Assembly: GCF_000375485.1 (NCBI RefSeq)
Contig: NZ_AQXE01000006.1
Span: 82,964-146,963 of the forward strand
Source: Desulfovibrio oxyclinae DSM 11498
Lineage (GTDB): Bacteria > Desulfobacterota > Desulfovibrionia > Desulfovibrionales > Desulfovibrionaceae
DNA: 64,000 nucleotides
Direction: 5' to 3'
Made by a program: the position numbers and the translations under genes. Below, piece by piece: positions 33,225 through 42,097 of this stretch. Positions within the stretch are counted from its first letter, which is position 1, and every line of letters begins with the position of its first letter. The notes under the pieces are model-generated. The model was not told where the DNA came from. It saw only the letters and a list, made by a program, of their open reading frames with translations, and did no database searches.

Positions 33225-34822
33225 GCGTCAAGGATCTCCCCTGGCAGATCCAGTGGGACAAGGAAACCTGCCAGCAATGCGGCCGCTGCACCTCCGTGTG
33301 CCCGGTCAGCGCCATCGAACTCGGCGTATTCCGCAAGCGCGAGATCAAGACCCCGGCAGGGCTGCGCACCAAGGCGCACAATGAATACTCCATTTACTAC
33401 GGCATTCGTCAGCGCACCGACCCGGCATATGCGTGCATCGGCTGCTCCATGTGCAACATGGTCTGCCCCAACAACGCCATCCGGCCCGAACGCCAGTTTC
33501 ATTCCAACACCCTGCAGTTTCACAACAACAGGGGCGGACAGCCGCGCACCCGCGGTGGCCGCAGGAATGCCGACGAAAGCCTGCTGAACCAGATCAAGTT
33601 CATCCGCATCTCCATGCTCACCGACCCGGCGCTCGATGCCGGCCGTCACGAGTTCGAGCTGCGCACCCTGCTCGGCCGCGTGCAGTCGCCCGAGCAGTCC
33701 CTGAAGACGTTTGACGAGCACGGCTGGAAACCGCCGGTTCGCGAAATCTACCCGCTGGTGATCGGCGCCATGTCCTTTGGCGCGCTTTCCCCCAACATGT
33801 GGGAAGGGCTTCAGATGGGTGTGGCCTACCTCAACGAGGAGCTGGGCATGCCCGTGCGCATGTGCACCGGCGAGGGCGGCTGCCCGCCGCGCCTTTTGCG
33901 CTCGCGCTTTCTCAAGTATGTCATTCTCCAGATCGCCTCGGGCTACTTCGGATGGGACGAGATCATCCACGCCATCCCGCACATGAAAGAAGACCCCTGC
34001 GCCATCGAGATCAAATATGGACAGGGGGCCAAGCCCGGCGACGGCGGCCTGCTCATGTGGTACAAGGTCAACAAGCTCATCGCGGCCATCCGCGGCGTGC
34101 CCGAAGGTGTGAGCCTGCCCAGCCCGCCCACGCACCAGACCAAGTATTCCATCGAGGAAGCCGTGGCCAAGATGATCCAGTCTATGTCCATGGCCTGGGG
34201 ATTCCGCGTACCCGTCTATCCCAAGATCTCGGCCTCCTCCACCTCGTTGGCGGTGCTGAACAACCTCGTACGCAACCCGTACGCCGCGGGCCTTGCCATC
34301 GACGGCGAAGACGGCGGCACCGGCGCGGCCTACAACGTGTCCATGAACCACATGGGGCACCCCATCGCCAGTAGCGTGCGCGACTGTTACAACGCGCTCT
34401 GCAAGACCGGCACCCAGAACGAGATTCCGCTCGTGGCCGGGGGCGGCATAGGCAAGACCGGCAACCTCGCCGCCAACGCCGCCGCCATGATAATGCTCGG
34501 CTCCAGCGTGGTGCAGTGCGGCAAGTACGTCATGCAGGCCGCCGCGGGCTGCGTCGGCTCCGAGGCCGACCGCTGCAACGTCTGCAACATCGGCGTGTGC
34601 CCCAAGGGCATCACCTCGCAGGATCCGCGTATCTATCGTCGCCTCGACCCCGAAAAGGTCGCCGAACGCGTGGTGGACTTCTACCTGAGCTTCGACACGG
34701 AACTGAAGAAGATCATCGCTCCGCTCGGACGCTCCACGTCCCTGCCCATCGGCATGTCGGACGCGCTCGGCATCAGCGACAAGGACGCCGCCGAACGCCT
34801 CGGCATCAAGTACGTGGTCTAG
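33188..34822 (+). CDS. gltB: Glutamate synthase FMN-binding subunit with N-terminal ferredoxin domain
   Basis: A 544-residue protein, the archaeal-type form of the central GltB domain. The N-terminus has two [4Fe-4S] motifs (CQQCGRCTSVCP near residue 27 and CIGCSMCNMVCP near 83). The FMN/2-oxoglutarate barrel follows with MSFGALSPNMWEGLQ, GEGGCPPRLLRS, KYGQGAKPGDGG and ISASSTSLAVLNN. CNVCNIGVCPKG near residue 460 matches the 3Fe-4S cluster of the synthase. It forms glutamate from 2-oxoglutarate and ammonia. The ATG at 33188 follows GGGAGG; it lies inside the end of the previous gene. Confidence 0.9.
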   Translation: MLSERPVTPSTLGVKDLPWQIQWDKETCQQCGRCTSVCPVSAIELGVFRKREIKTPAGLRTKAHNEYSIYYGIRQRTDPAYACIGCSMCNMVCPNNAIRPERQFHSNTLQFHNNRGGQPRTRGGRRNADESLLNQIKFIRISMLTDPALDAGRHEFELRTLLGRVQSPEQSLKTFDEHGWKPPVREIYPLVIGAMSFGALSPNMWEGLQMGVAYLNEELGMPVRMCTGEGGCPPRLLRSRFLKYVILQIASGYFGWDEIIHAIPHMKEDPCAIEIKYGQGAKPGDGGLLMWYKVNKLIAAIRGVPEGVSLPSPPTHQTKYSIEEAVAKMIQSMSMAWGFRVPVYPKISASSTSLAVLNNLVRNPYAAGLAIDGEDGGTGAAYNVSMNHMGHPIASSVRDCYNALCKTGTQNEIPLVAGGGIGKTGNLAANAAAMIMLGSSVVQCGKYVMQAAAGCVGSEADRCNVCNIGVCPKGITSQDPRIYRRLDPEKVAERVVDFYLSFDTELKKIIAPLGRSTSLPIGMSDALGISDKDAAERLGIKYVV

Positions 34823-34862
34823 GCCCCGAGACAGCGAATCCTCAGGATACCGGAGAACAACA

Positions 34863-37190
34863 ATGGCAACGAAAAGCATCAGAATAGAGGGCCGCGACAA
34901 CGACACAAGGGTCGAATCGCGCATCCTTGAAGAGCGCATCCAGCAGGCCGTGACCGACGGTGCGCGCGAGCTGACCGTCGAAGCCTTCGGACAGCACGGC
35001 ATCGGCGGCCGCCTCTGGGTCTCCGACAAGGAGCCCGTCAATATCACCGTCAACGGCGCCCCCGGCCAGCGACTCGGCTCCATGGGCTTCGGCGGCACTT
35101 CCATCGAAGTCATGGGCCCCGTCTCCGACGACGTGGGCTGGCTCAATGCCGGAGCCGAGATCGTCGTGCACGGCCACGCCTCCAACGGCGCATGTAACGC
35201 CATGGCGCAGGGCAAGGTGTTCATCGAAGGCAACATCGGCGCGCGCGGCATGACCATGACCAAGACCAACCCGCGCTTCGATCCGCCCGAAATGTGGGTC
35301 CTCGGGGGCTCCGGCGACTACTTCGCCGAGTTCATGGCCGGCGGCACCGCCGTCATCTGCGGCCATGAAGCCCAGAACCCCGAGAACGTCCTCGGTTACC
35401 GTCCCTGCGTGGGCATGGTCGGCGGGCGCATCTTCGTGCGCGGCCCGCACGACGGCTTCTCCAATGCCGACGCCCGTCTCGAACCCATCAGCGACGAGAC
35501 CTGGGCCTGGCTCACCAAGAATCTCGAAAACTTCCTGAATAAAATCGGCCGTGCCGAACTGCTTGACGAACTCACCCGCCGTGAAGACTGGCAGCTCATC
35601 GTCGCCAAGACCCCGTACGAGAAGAAAGGCACGGCGCGGCGCTCCATGAGCGCATTCCGCGCCGATGTGTGGGAAGATGAGCTCGGAAAGGGCGGCCTCA
35701 TCGGCGACCTGACCGACATCGACCGCAGCCCCATCCCCCTTGTGGTCAATGGGGAGCTGCGTCGCTTCGTGCCGGTCTGGGAGAACGCCAAATATGCGGC
35801 TCCCTGCCAGTCCAGCTGCCCCACCGGCATGCCCGTGCAGGAACGCTGGCGCCTCGTGCGCGACGGTCTTGTGGACGAAGCCGTGGACCTCGCGCTGGCC
35901 TATACGCCGTTCCCTGCAACGGTTTGCGGCTATCTCTGTCCCAACCTGTGCATGGAAGGCTGTACCCGCCAGACCAAGAACATGCCCGCCGTGGACATCC
36001 AGAAGATCGGCCGCGAGGGCGTCAACAGCAAGGTGCCCGAGCTTCCGCCGCTTTCCGGCAAGAAGGTCGCGGTCATCGGCGGCGGCCCCGGCGGCCTCTC
36101 CGTGGCGTGGCAGATTCGCATGAAGGGGCATGAAGCCGTGGTCTTCGACATGGCCGAGACCCTCGGCGGCAAGATATCCTCCGCGATTCCCAATAGCCGC
36201 GTGCCCAAGGAAGTGGTGGACGCCGAGCTCGGACGGGTCAGCAAGGTCCTGCCCCATGTCCATTTGCAGAAAAAGCTCGACAGCGACGATTTCACTGCCC
36301 TGCGCGACGAGTACGATTTCGTGGTGCTCGCCGTGGGAGCCCAGAAGCCGCGCATCATCCCGGTGCCCGGACACGAACGCATCGTCCCGGCTCTGACCTT
36401 CCTTCAGGAAGCCAAGAAGAAAGCCATCAAGCCCGGCAAGAAGGTCGTCATCATCGGCGCGGGCAACGTTGGCTGCGACGTCGCCACCGAAGCGGCAGGC
36501 CTCGGAGCTGAGGACATTACCCTCATCGACATTCAGGAACCCGCCTCCTTCGGCAAGGAACGCAAGGAAGCGGAAGAAGTCGGAGCCAAGTTCAAGTGGC
36601 CCTGCTTCACCAAGGAAGTCACCGAGGAAGGCGTCCTGCTCCAGTCCGGCAAGTTGCTGCCCGCCGATACGGTCATCATGTCCATCGGCGACCAGCCCGA
36701 CGTGGAGTTCCTGCCCGAGAACATCGCTCTTGAGCGCGGACACGTGGTGGTCAATGACAACTACCAGACCACCGACTCCAAGGTCTTCGCCATCGGTGAC
36801 ATCGTCCGCCCGGGCCTGCTCACGCACGCCATCGGTCACGGACGCCGCACCGCCGAGGTCATCGACGAGATGTTCCAGGGCAAGCGTCCCCAGACCGATA
36901 CCCGCGAGATGATCGACTATTCGCGCATGACCCTCGAATACTTCGACCCGCGACTCACTGAGTTCTCGAATCTGCAACAGTGCGCCGATGAGTGCTCCTC
37001 CTGCGGAACCTGCCGCGACTGCGGACTCTGCGAGACCGTCTGCCCGCAGGCCGCCATCTCCCGCAAGACGCTGGAAGGCGGCGGCTTCGAGATGGTTTCC
37101 GATCCGGAAAAATGCATTGGTTGCAGCTTTTGCGCCAGCGCCTGCCCCTGCGGCATCTGGAACATGGTCGAGAACACGCCTATCGGCTGA
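34863..37190 (+). CDS. gltD: Fused glutamate synthase GXGXG domain, GltD-type FAD/NADPH reductase and ferredoxin domain
   Basis: A 775-residue fusion. Residues 1-250 are the GXGXG beta-helix domain that in large GltB is the C-terminal part (repeats such as GQHGIGGRLW, GFGGTSIEVMG, GNIGARGMTM). Around residue 314 the Fe-S segment CQSSCPTGMPVQ begins the GltD-type reductase, with the FAD fold KVAVIGGGPGGLS near 398 and a second dinucleotide fold KVVIIGAGNVGCD near 530. From 709 two more [4Fe-4S] motifs follow (CGTCRDCGLCETVCP and CIGCSFCASACP). Together with the two genes upstream it completes a glutamate synthase that could use NADPH or ferredoxin. Confidence 0.9.
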   Translation: MATKSIRIEGRDNDTRVESRILEERIQQAVTDGARELTVEAFGQHGIGGRLWVSDKEPVNITVNGAPGQRLGSMGFGGTSIEVMGPVSDDVGWLNAGAEIVVHGHASNGACNAMAQGKVFIEGNIGARGMTMTKTNPRFDPPEMWVLGGSGDYFAEFMAGGTAVICGHEAQNPENVLGYRPCVGMVGGRIFVRGPHDGFSNADARLEPISDETWAWLTKNLENFLNKIGRAELLDELTRREDWQLIVAKTPYEKKGTARRSMSAFRADVWEDELGKGGLIGDLTDIDRSPIPLVVNGELRRFVPVWENAKYAAPCQSSCPTGMPVQERWRLVRDGLVDEAVDLALAYTPFPATVCGYLCPNLCMEGCTRQTKNMPAVDIQKIGREGVNSKVPELPPLSGKKVAVIGGGPGGLSVAWQIRMKGHEAVVFDMAETLGGKISSAIPNSRVPKEVVDAELGRVSKVLPHVHLQKKLDSDDFTALRDEYDFVVLAVGAQKPRIIPVPGHERIVPALTFLQEAKKKAIKPGKKVVIIGAGNVGCDVATEAAGLGAEDITLIDIQEPASFGKERKEAEEVGAKFKWPCFTKEVTEEGVLLQSGKLLPADTVIMSIGDQPDVEFLPENIALERGHVVVNDNYQTTDSKVFAIGDIVRPGLLTHAIGHGRRTAEVIDEMFQGKRPQTDTREMIDYSRMTLEYFDPRLTEFSNLQQCADECSSCGTCRDCGLCETVCPQAAISRKTLEGGGFEMVSDPEKCIGCSFCASACPCGIWNMVENTPIG

Positions 37191-37210
37191 TACGTAGCGT
37201 TATAGAATAC

Positions 37211-37244
37211 AAAAGGGCGCGGATAGAATCCGCGCCCTTTTTTT
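37211..37244 (+). terminator. Strong terminator of the glutamate synthase operon
   Basis: AAAGGGCGCGGAT pairs perfectly with ATCCGCGCCCTTT around AGA and is followed by seven T residues, 20 bases after the stop. Confidence 0.92.
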
Positions 37245-37254
37245 GACCTCCGGC

Positions 37255-37745
37255 GGGTGCTTTAAGTGGAAGTCCGCCTTTGTACACCAGCTACAGGTTT
37301 CGGCCTTTCGACCGACCTGCTTTTTTGCTGGCGTAGAAAAGAGAAGGCAAAAACTGCGCTTGTGGGAGTGCGCCGCCGCTCTCGGCGAGAGACTCTATGA
37401 CGCGGTCACTGCTCCAGGCGAATCATCTGTGCCTACAATCCCCCCTCGCACCTGCGTGACCGATCAAAAGAACCTCCGTGCGCCAGTCGGCACTGCTGCG
37501 GTACTTGGCTGTCGGGAGTGGATGAATGGCTGGGAGTTACCAAGGGCAATGTTTGAACTGAGAAAGTTGCTTAGCTGAACACTGTTAACGGAGTTCGTCA
37601 ACCAAGACGCACAGAATATAAATGCCCGTCAGCGGGGTTGCAGCTTGGACGCGCATTGTGCGGCCGCATGAACCCGGCAGCTGCAACCCCGCTGACAACC
37701 CAGGGATTCCAAAGGGGGCCCGCCCCTTTGGTCTGCCTGAAAGGG
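37255..37745 (-). repeat. Structured repeat unit, copy 4 (inverted)
   Basis: A diverged copy of the 19.4-20.7 kb unit, reading on the minus strand. It holds the CCAAAGGGG-type dyad (37708-37732), a perfect 18-bp inverted repeat GTCAGCGGGGTTGCAGCT (37628-37696), the TGAC/GTCA arm, the nested stems (GAGGTTC/GAGTCTC, CGGTCAC/GTGACCG) and the GGTCGGTCGAAAGGCC hairpin. Like the array, it lies between two convergent genes. I see no gene here. Confidence 0.75.
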
Positions 37746-37762
37746 TCCGCCGGAGGCATAAG

Positions 37763-37790
37763 AAAAGCCCCGTCCTTGGACGGGGCTTTT
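37763..37790 (-). terminator. Bidirectional terminator
   Basis: AAAAGCCCCGTCC and GGACGGGGCTTTT form an almost loop-less perfect palindrome with T runs on both strands, 25 bases after the stop of the minus-strand gene at 37815. Confidence 0.85.
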
Positions 37791-37814
37791 CCGTGCGAGG
37801 TTGATGGCGCCGCC

Positions 37815-38216
37815 TTATGCGAGGCCGAGGTCGCCTGCCATTTTCGAGTAGAGCATGGTGACGTAGCTCTCGTATCCGGGCAGCTTGGCGGTGATTTTTC
37901 CGAAGCTTCCTTCGACGTGAACGAGATAGGCATTGTGTCCGTCTTCGGTGACGATTTCGGTTTTGGTAGTCATGGTTTCATCGGGGACGGTTTCCCTGAA
38001 AAAGAGGAGTCTGGGTCTGGTGATGGTTTTGTCGGCCGGATTGATTTCAAGGTACTGGTTGGTGGCGTAACGCAGGTACAGTGCTATCGGCAAAAGGATT
38101 CCTACCCACAGCAGCCATGGCGACGAATGGAGAAACCATGTTACGGCAAGCAGCGATGCGGTACACGCCAGAATAGCTCCTCCGGCCCACGATACGCTCT
38201 GTTCGATCCGGTACAT
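37815..38216 (-). CDS. Small membrane protein, hypothetical
   Basis: A 133-residue protein with two membrane helices close together (residues 10-28 SWAGGAILACTASLLAVTW and 33-48 PWLLWVGILLPIALYL) and a cytoplasmic domain of about 80 residues rich in beta strands (YLEINPADKTITRPRLLFF). This layout resembles PH-like membrane proteins, but the assignment is not firm. ATG 38216 follows GGAGGAGGG, a very strong ribosome site; a GTG two codons earlier is less likely. Confidence 0.6.
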   Translation of the reverse strand: MYRIEQSVSWAGGAILACTASLLAVTWFLHSSPWLLWVGILLPIALYLRYATNQYLEINPADKTITRPRLLFFRETVPDETMTTKTEIVTEDGHNAYLVHVEGSFGKITAKLPGYESYVTMLYSKMAGDLGLA

Positions 38217-38399
38217 CAGCACCCTCCTCCTCTTTTAAAAGATCCATGACAGAGAAAACTTCCCCCATAAAACGCTTTTGCCCTGCAGTTAGCACGTCCA
38301 TCTATCCGACACAAGACAGAGGGATAAATAAAGTCGATAGCTGCGTGGCTTGATGGGGCGTGCCACAGATTGAGAGACAAGGGGCAACGGCCAGGCGTG

Positions 38400-39080
38400 T
38401 CAGTCCATGCGTCCGTCGGTGAGATGAATGATTCGCTGTGCGGTTTTGGCGACTTCTTCGTCGTGGGTGACGAGGACGATGGTCTTGCCGCTTTCGTGCA
38501 CGTCGTGAAAGAGGTTCATGATTTCGGCGCTGGTTCCGGAGTCGAGCTGCCCGGTGGGTTCGTCGGCGAGGATAACATCGGGTTCGTTGAGCAGGGCTCG
38601 GGCCATGGCGACGCGCTGTTGCTGACCGCCCGAGAGCCGATTGGGGCGAAAGCTCATGCGATCGGCGAGTCCAACGCGTTCCAGCAGGTATTCGGCCCGT
38701 TCGTGCAACTCGGTTTGCGGCCTGCCGGAGTAGAGTCCCGGCAGGGTCACGTTTTCCAGCGCAGTTGCATAGGGTATCAGGTAGAAGCTCTGAAATATGA
38801 AGCCGAGGGTACGATTGCGCAGATCGGACTGCTCGTCGTCATCCAGCCCCGAGGTGTCGCGACCCATAAGCTCATAGGTGCCGGAGGTTGGGCGGTCCAG
38901 CAAGCCGATGATGTGCAGCAGCGTGGACTTGCCGGAGCCGGAGGTTCCCTGAAGGGCGGCAAACTCGCCCCGGCCGATGTCTATGGAAATGTCCTTGAGC
39001 ACCTCGATGCCGGGGCCTGCGCTGTCACCGCCCTGCGAGAAGGTGCGCACTATGTTGCGAAGACTGATGGCGGGCTGCAT
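38400..39080 (-). CDS. ABC transporter ATP-binding protein (MacB/LolD type)
   Basis: A 226-residue ATPase. Walker A is GTSGSGKST (near residue 45), the Q-loop is [16 protein letters not shown], the signature is [15 protein letters not shown], Walker B is [12 protein letters not shown] and the switch His is in LVTHDEE. The [11 protein letters not shown] spacing is typical of the MacB/LolD/FtsE subgroup that works with extracytoplasmic-loop permeases. It starts right after the adaptor gene stop, so they form one operon, but no FtsX-type permease is in this window near it. Confidence 0.9.
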   Translation of the reverse strand: MQPAISLRNIVRTFSQGGDSAGPGIEVLKDISIDIGRGEFAALQGTSGSGKSTLLHIIGLLDRPTSGTYELMGRDTSGLDDDEQSDLRNRTLGFIFQSFYLIPYATALENVTLPGLYSGRPQTELHERAEYLLERVGLADRMSFRPNRLSGGQQQRVAMARALLNEPDVILADEPTGQLDSGTSAEIMNLFHDVHESGKTIVLVTHDEEVAKTAQRIIHLTDGRMD

Positions 39081-40169
39081 CTACATGCCCTCTTCGTCTT
39101 CCGGGCTCTTCGGCAGCACGAGCTGCGTGGCCACTTCATCTCCTTCTTCGAGGCCGGAGAGCACTTCGCTGCGTTCCAGTCCCTGAAGGCCGAGGTCTGG
39201 CTGCATTTCCTCCGGTTGCTCCTGTCCGGGAATCACGCGGAAAACGCGCTGCTTGCCGCCGACCCATTTGAGGGCCGTATTCGGGATGGTAAGCACGTTC
39301 TCGACGGTTTCGACGATGATGCGGCACTGGGTGGTCATTTCAGGCCGAAGCAGGCGTGCCTCCTGCGGTTCCACCTTCACCAGCGCGCGATAGTAGACGA
39401 TGTTATCGCGAATTTCCGGCTCGGGGTAGACGCGGTCGATACTGCCAATGAAGACCCTGTCGGGATAGGCGTCCACGGAGAATTCCACCGGCAGGTCCTT
39501 GACTACGCGTCCCACGTCGGTTTCGTCCACGTAGATCCACATCTCCAGCTTTTCCGGGGCAAGAACGGTCACGAGGTTGGACACGTTGAGGCCGGAGACG
39601 ATGGTCTCCCCTTCCTGCGCGGCAACCTGACTCACGACGCCGTCTATGGGGCTCTTGATGCGGGTGTAGGACTGCTGAATACGCAGGGTTTCAAGCTTGG
39701 CCTGCGCCGCTTCCATTTCGTACTTGGAAACCTTCATGTCCTGCAGGGCCTGATCGAGCGTGTCCTGTGGTTCGAGGTTCTTTTTCACGAGCCGTTCGCG
39801 ACGCGGAAGGTTCTTGCGGGCGTAGTCATACCTGGCTCTGGCGAGCTTGTAGCGGGCTTGTGCCTCCCGCAACTGGGATTCCAGTTCGCGGTCGTCCACC
39901 ACTGCCAGCAGTTCATCCTTTTCAACCTCGTCGCCAACCTTGACGCGCACTTCCACGAGTTCGCCGGTGGAGCGGGCTCCCACTTTGACCATGGCGCCTA
40001 CCTGCGCCTTGATGATGCCGGTTGCTTCGAGCGTCTTGCGCACGTCGCCCCGGGTGACGGTATCGGTGCTGATGATCTTGATCCGGTCCCCGCCGGAGGA
40101 GGTGGCCCAGTAGATGCCGCCGCCGACGGCCAGCAGCAGCGCAATCCCAGCGATGAGGTATTTCTTCAT
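39081..40169 (-). CDS. MacA-like periplasmic adaptor (HlyD/RND adaptor family)
   Basis: A 362-residue membrane-fusion protein: one N-terminal membrane anchor (residues 4-22), a barrel-sandwich lipoyl half (GARSTGELVEVRVKVGDEVEKD), a coiled-coil hairpin (about residues 90-165), the second lipoyl half (SYTRIKSPIDGVVSQ), then beta-barrel and membrane-proximal domains. Such adaptors link an inner-membrane ABC pump to an outer-membrane channel. Its ATG overlaps the stop of the YkgJ-type gene (ATGA), and the ABC ATPase follows at once. The matching permease is not visible. Confidence 0.87.
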   Translation of the reverse strand: MKKYLIAGIALLLAVGGGIYWATSSGGDRIKIISTDTVTRGDVRKTLEATGIIKAQVGAMVKVGARSTGELVEVRVKVGDEVEKDELLAVVDDRELESQLREAQARYKLARARYDYARKNLPRRERLVKKNLEPQDTLDQALQDMKVSKYEMEAAQAKLETLRIQQSYTRIKSPIDGVVSQVAAQEGETIVSGLNVSNLVTVLAPEKLEMWIYVDETDVGRVVKDLPVEFSVDAYPDRVFIGSIDRVYPEPEIRDNIVYYRALVKVEPQEARLLRPEMTTQCRIIVETVENVLTIPNTALKWVGGKQRVFRVIPGQEQPEEMQPDLGLQGLERSEVLSGLEEGDEVATQLVLPKSPEDEEGM

Positions 40170-40642
40170 GAGTCGGTTCCGTTCTCGTCCTGTTTGTCCA
40201 GTTCCCGCCGCAGCACGTTGTCGAAGATTCGCTTCCTGCCCAGAAGGCTGTCCCATGCGTCGCGGAATGTCCACTCCACGTAGCGGTAGCCGCAGTCATC
40301 CAGCAGGATGCCGCCGCGATAGTATAACAGCTTTGCAGGATAGGTCTTGCACAAATCCGGCCTCGTGTCATGCACGGAGCACAGATTGTCCTCGCCAAGC
40401 AGATCGCAGGTGAACGTGAGCATCCCGTCGTCCGTGCGACCGGTAATGCGAAAGCGCTCGTAATGCGATTCCTCGCGCTTGAGCCGTTCAAAATCGCGCT
40501 CGCGATGCAGCCAGCGGCCGTGATCCATAAGTACGATCTTTCGGCAGCAGCGGCCGCAGGCGCAACATGAGCCCTCCACGTGCACCCCGCGGCGGAGTAT
40601 GGCGGCACGCAGCTTTCTGTAGAAGCCGCACCAGGACAGCAT
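40166..40642 (-). CDS. YkgJ-family cysteine cluster protein
   Basis: A 158-residue protein with the CxxCxxCC pattern CCACGRCCRKI near residue 27 and later Cys in FTCDLLGEDNLCSVHDTRPDLCKTYP, the UPF0153/YkgJ signature of a metal or Fe-S cluster protein of unknown role. Start may be ATG 40642 or GTG 40648. It lies between the phosphomannomutase stop and the adaptor start, overlapping the latter by four bases, so all are co-translated. Confidence 0.78.
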   Translation of the reverse strand: MLSWCGFYRKLRAAILRRGVHVEGSCCACGRCCRKIVLMDHGRWLHRERDFERLKREESHYERFRITGRTDDGMLTFTCDLLGEDNLCSVHDTRPDLCKTYPAKLLYYRGGILLDDCGYRYVEWTFRDAWDSLLGRKRIFDNVLRRELDKQDENGTDS

Positions 40643-40652
40643 GTACACGGCG

Positions 40653-42020
40653 TCAGTCGCTCAGCTCATCCACCCACTGGCGAATGGGTTTTTCCATGGT
40701 CTCGCGGATCGCTGCAAGACGCTGGGCGCTTTCGGCTTCAAACCGCATCACCAACGCGCCCTGCGTGTTGGAGGCCCGAACAAGCCCCCATCCGTCGCCG
40801 AACTCCACACGCGCGCCGTCCATGTCGATCACCTCGTGGTCCTTGCGGAAAAATTCCTGCGCCCGGCGCACCACCTCGAATTTGGCGGACTCGGGACAGT
40901 CCACACGGATTTCAGGGGTATTGTGCGTCTCGGGCCAGTCAGCCAGCATCCCGGAAAGCGGCTTTTGCGTCCGGCTCATGATGGAAGCCAGCAGCAAGGC
41001 ACCGTAGGTGGCGTCGTCGAATCCGTAATATCCCTTGGAAAAGAACATATGGCCGCTCATCTCGCCACCGAGCGCCGCGCCCAGTTCCTTCATGCGCGCC
41101 TTCACGATGGAATGGCCGGTGATGCACATGACGGATTTGCCACCGTGGGCCTCCACATCGCTGAAAAGCAAATGGCTACATTTCACGTCAGCCACAACGG
41201 TTTCTCCGGGCGACTGCGCAAGCAGGTCCCGGGCGTAAATGGCAAGAAGCTGGTCGCCGTAGAGCAGCTGGCCGGTCTCGTCCACCGCGCCGATGCGGTC
41301 GCCGTCGCCATCCAGCCCGACGCCGAAATCGGCGCCCTCCTCCACGACGCGGGCCTTCAGATCTTCCACGTATTGTTCGATCACCGGATCGGGATGATGA
41401 TTCGGGAAATCGCCGTCAGGCTCGCAGTACAGGCGCACCACTTCGGCTCCGGCGGCCTCAAGGATGTCGGCAGTGAAGTCACCGCTGGTGCCATTGCCGC
41501 CGTCCACGACGATCTTGAGCGGCCGTTCCAGTGTCGCCCGCGAAAGAAGGTCCTCGCGATACGCGGGCAGGATGTCATGGCGGTTGATGATGCCGTCGCC
41601 CTGCGGGAAGTCCCCGTCCCGCATGGCGTGGTATATCTTCTGGACCTCTTCGGAGTGGATGGTGGTTTCCCCGGCCCACACTTTGAACCCGTTGTATTCC
41701 GGCGGGTTGTGGCTGGCGGTAATCATGACCCCGGCTTCGAGACCGAGGTGCTTTACCGCAAAATAGAAGACCGGCGTGGCCACTAGGTCAAGCTGGATGA
41801 CGTCAACGCCCGTGGAGGCCAGCCCTTCGGAAAGCGCTCTCTGATAAGCGGGCGAGCTGTGGCGGCAATCATGCCCCACCACGGCACGGTTCAGGCCGCG
41901 CGACAGAAAATAGGCGCCGCAAGCCCTGCCGAGACGCTCCACCCATTCCTCGTCGAAGTCCTTGTCCACCACTCCCCGAATGTCGTATGCTCGAAATATC
42001 TCATTGGTTATTTTTTTCAT
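40653..42020 (-). CDS. Phosphomannomutase/phosphoglucomutase
   Basis: A 455-residue alpha-D-phosphohexomutase of the AlgC/PMM-PGM type. The opening FRAYDIRGVVDKD, the phosphoserine loop TASHNPPEYNGFK, the Mg site DGDGDRIG and the sugar-binding GEMSGHMFF are all present. The C-terminal RASNTQGALVMRFEA contacts the phosphate. It makes mannose-1-P or glucose-1-P for surface sugars and is the first gene of a four-gene run (YkgJ protein, adaptor, ATPase). Confidence 0.92.
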   Translation of the reverse strand: MKKITNEIFRAYDIRGVVDKDFDEEWVERLGRACGAYFLSRGLNRAVVGHDCRHSSPAYQRALSEGLASTGVDVIQLDLVATPVFYFAVKHLGLEAGVMITASHNPPEYNGFKVWAGETTIHSEEVQKIYHAMRDGDFPQGDGIINRHDILPAYREDLLSRATLERPLKIVVDGGNGTSGDFTADILEAAGAEVVRLYCEPDGDFPNHHPDPVIEQYVEDLKARVVEEGADFGVGLDGDGDRIGAVDETGQLLYGDQLLAIYARDLLAQSPGETVVADVKCSHLLFSDVEAHGGKSVMCITGHSIVKARMKELGAALGGEMSGHMFFSKGYYGFDDATYGALLLASIMSRTQKPLSGMLADWPETHNTPEIRVDCPESAKFEVVRRAQEFFRKDHEVIDMDGARVEFGDGWGLVRASNTQGALVMRFEAESAQRLAAIRETMEKPIRQWVDELSD

Positions 42021-42097
42021 TGATCGCTCTCCAGAAACGGCGGTTTTTTTCGGTATATCTTGACCCGGCGCGGCTTTGTGCCTAAACAGGGGCTATT

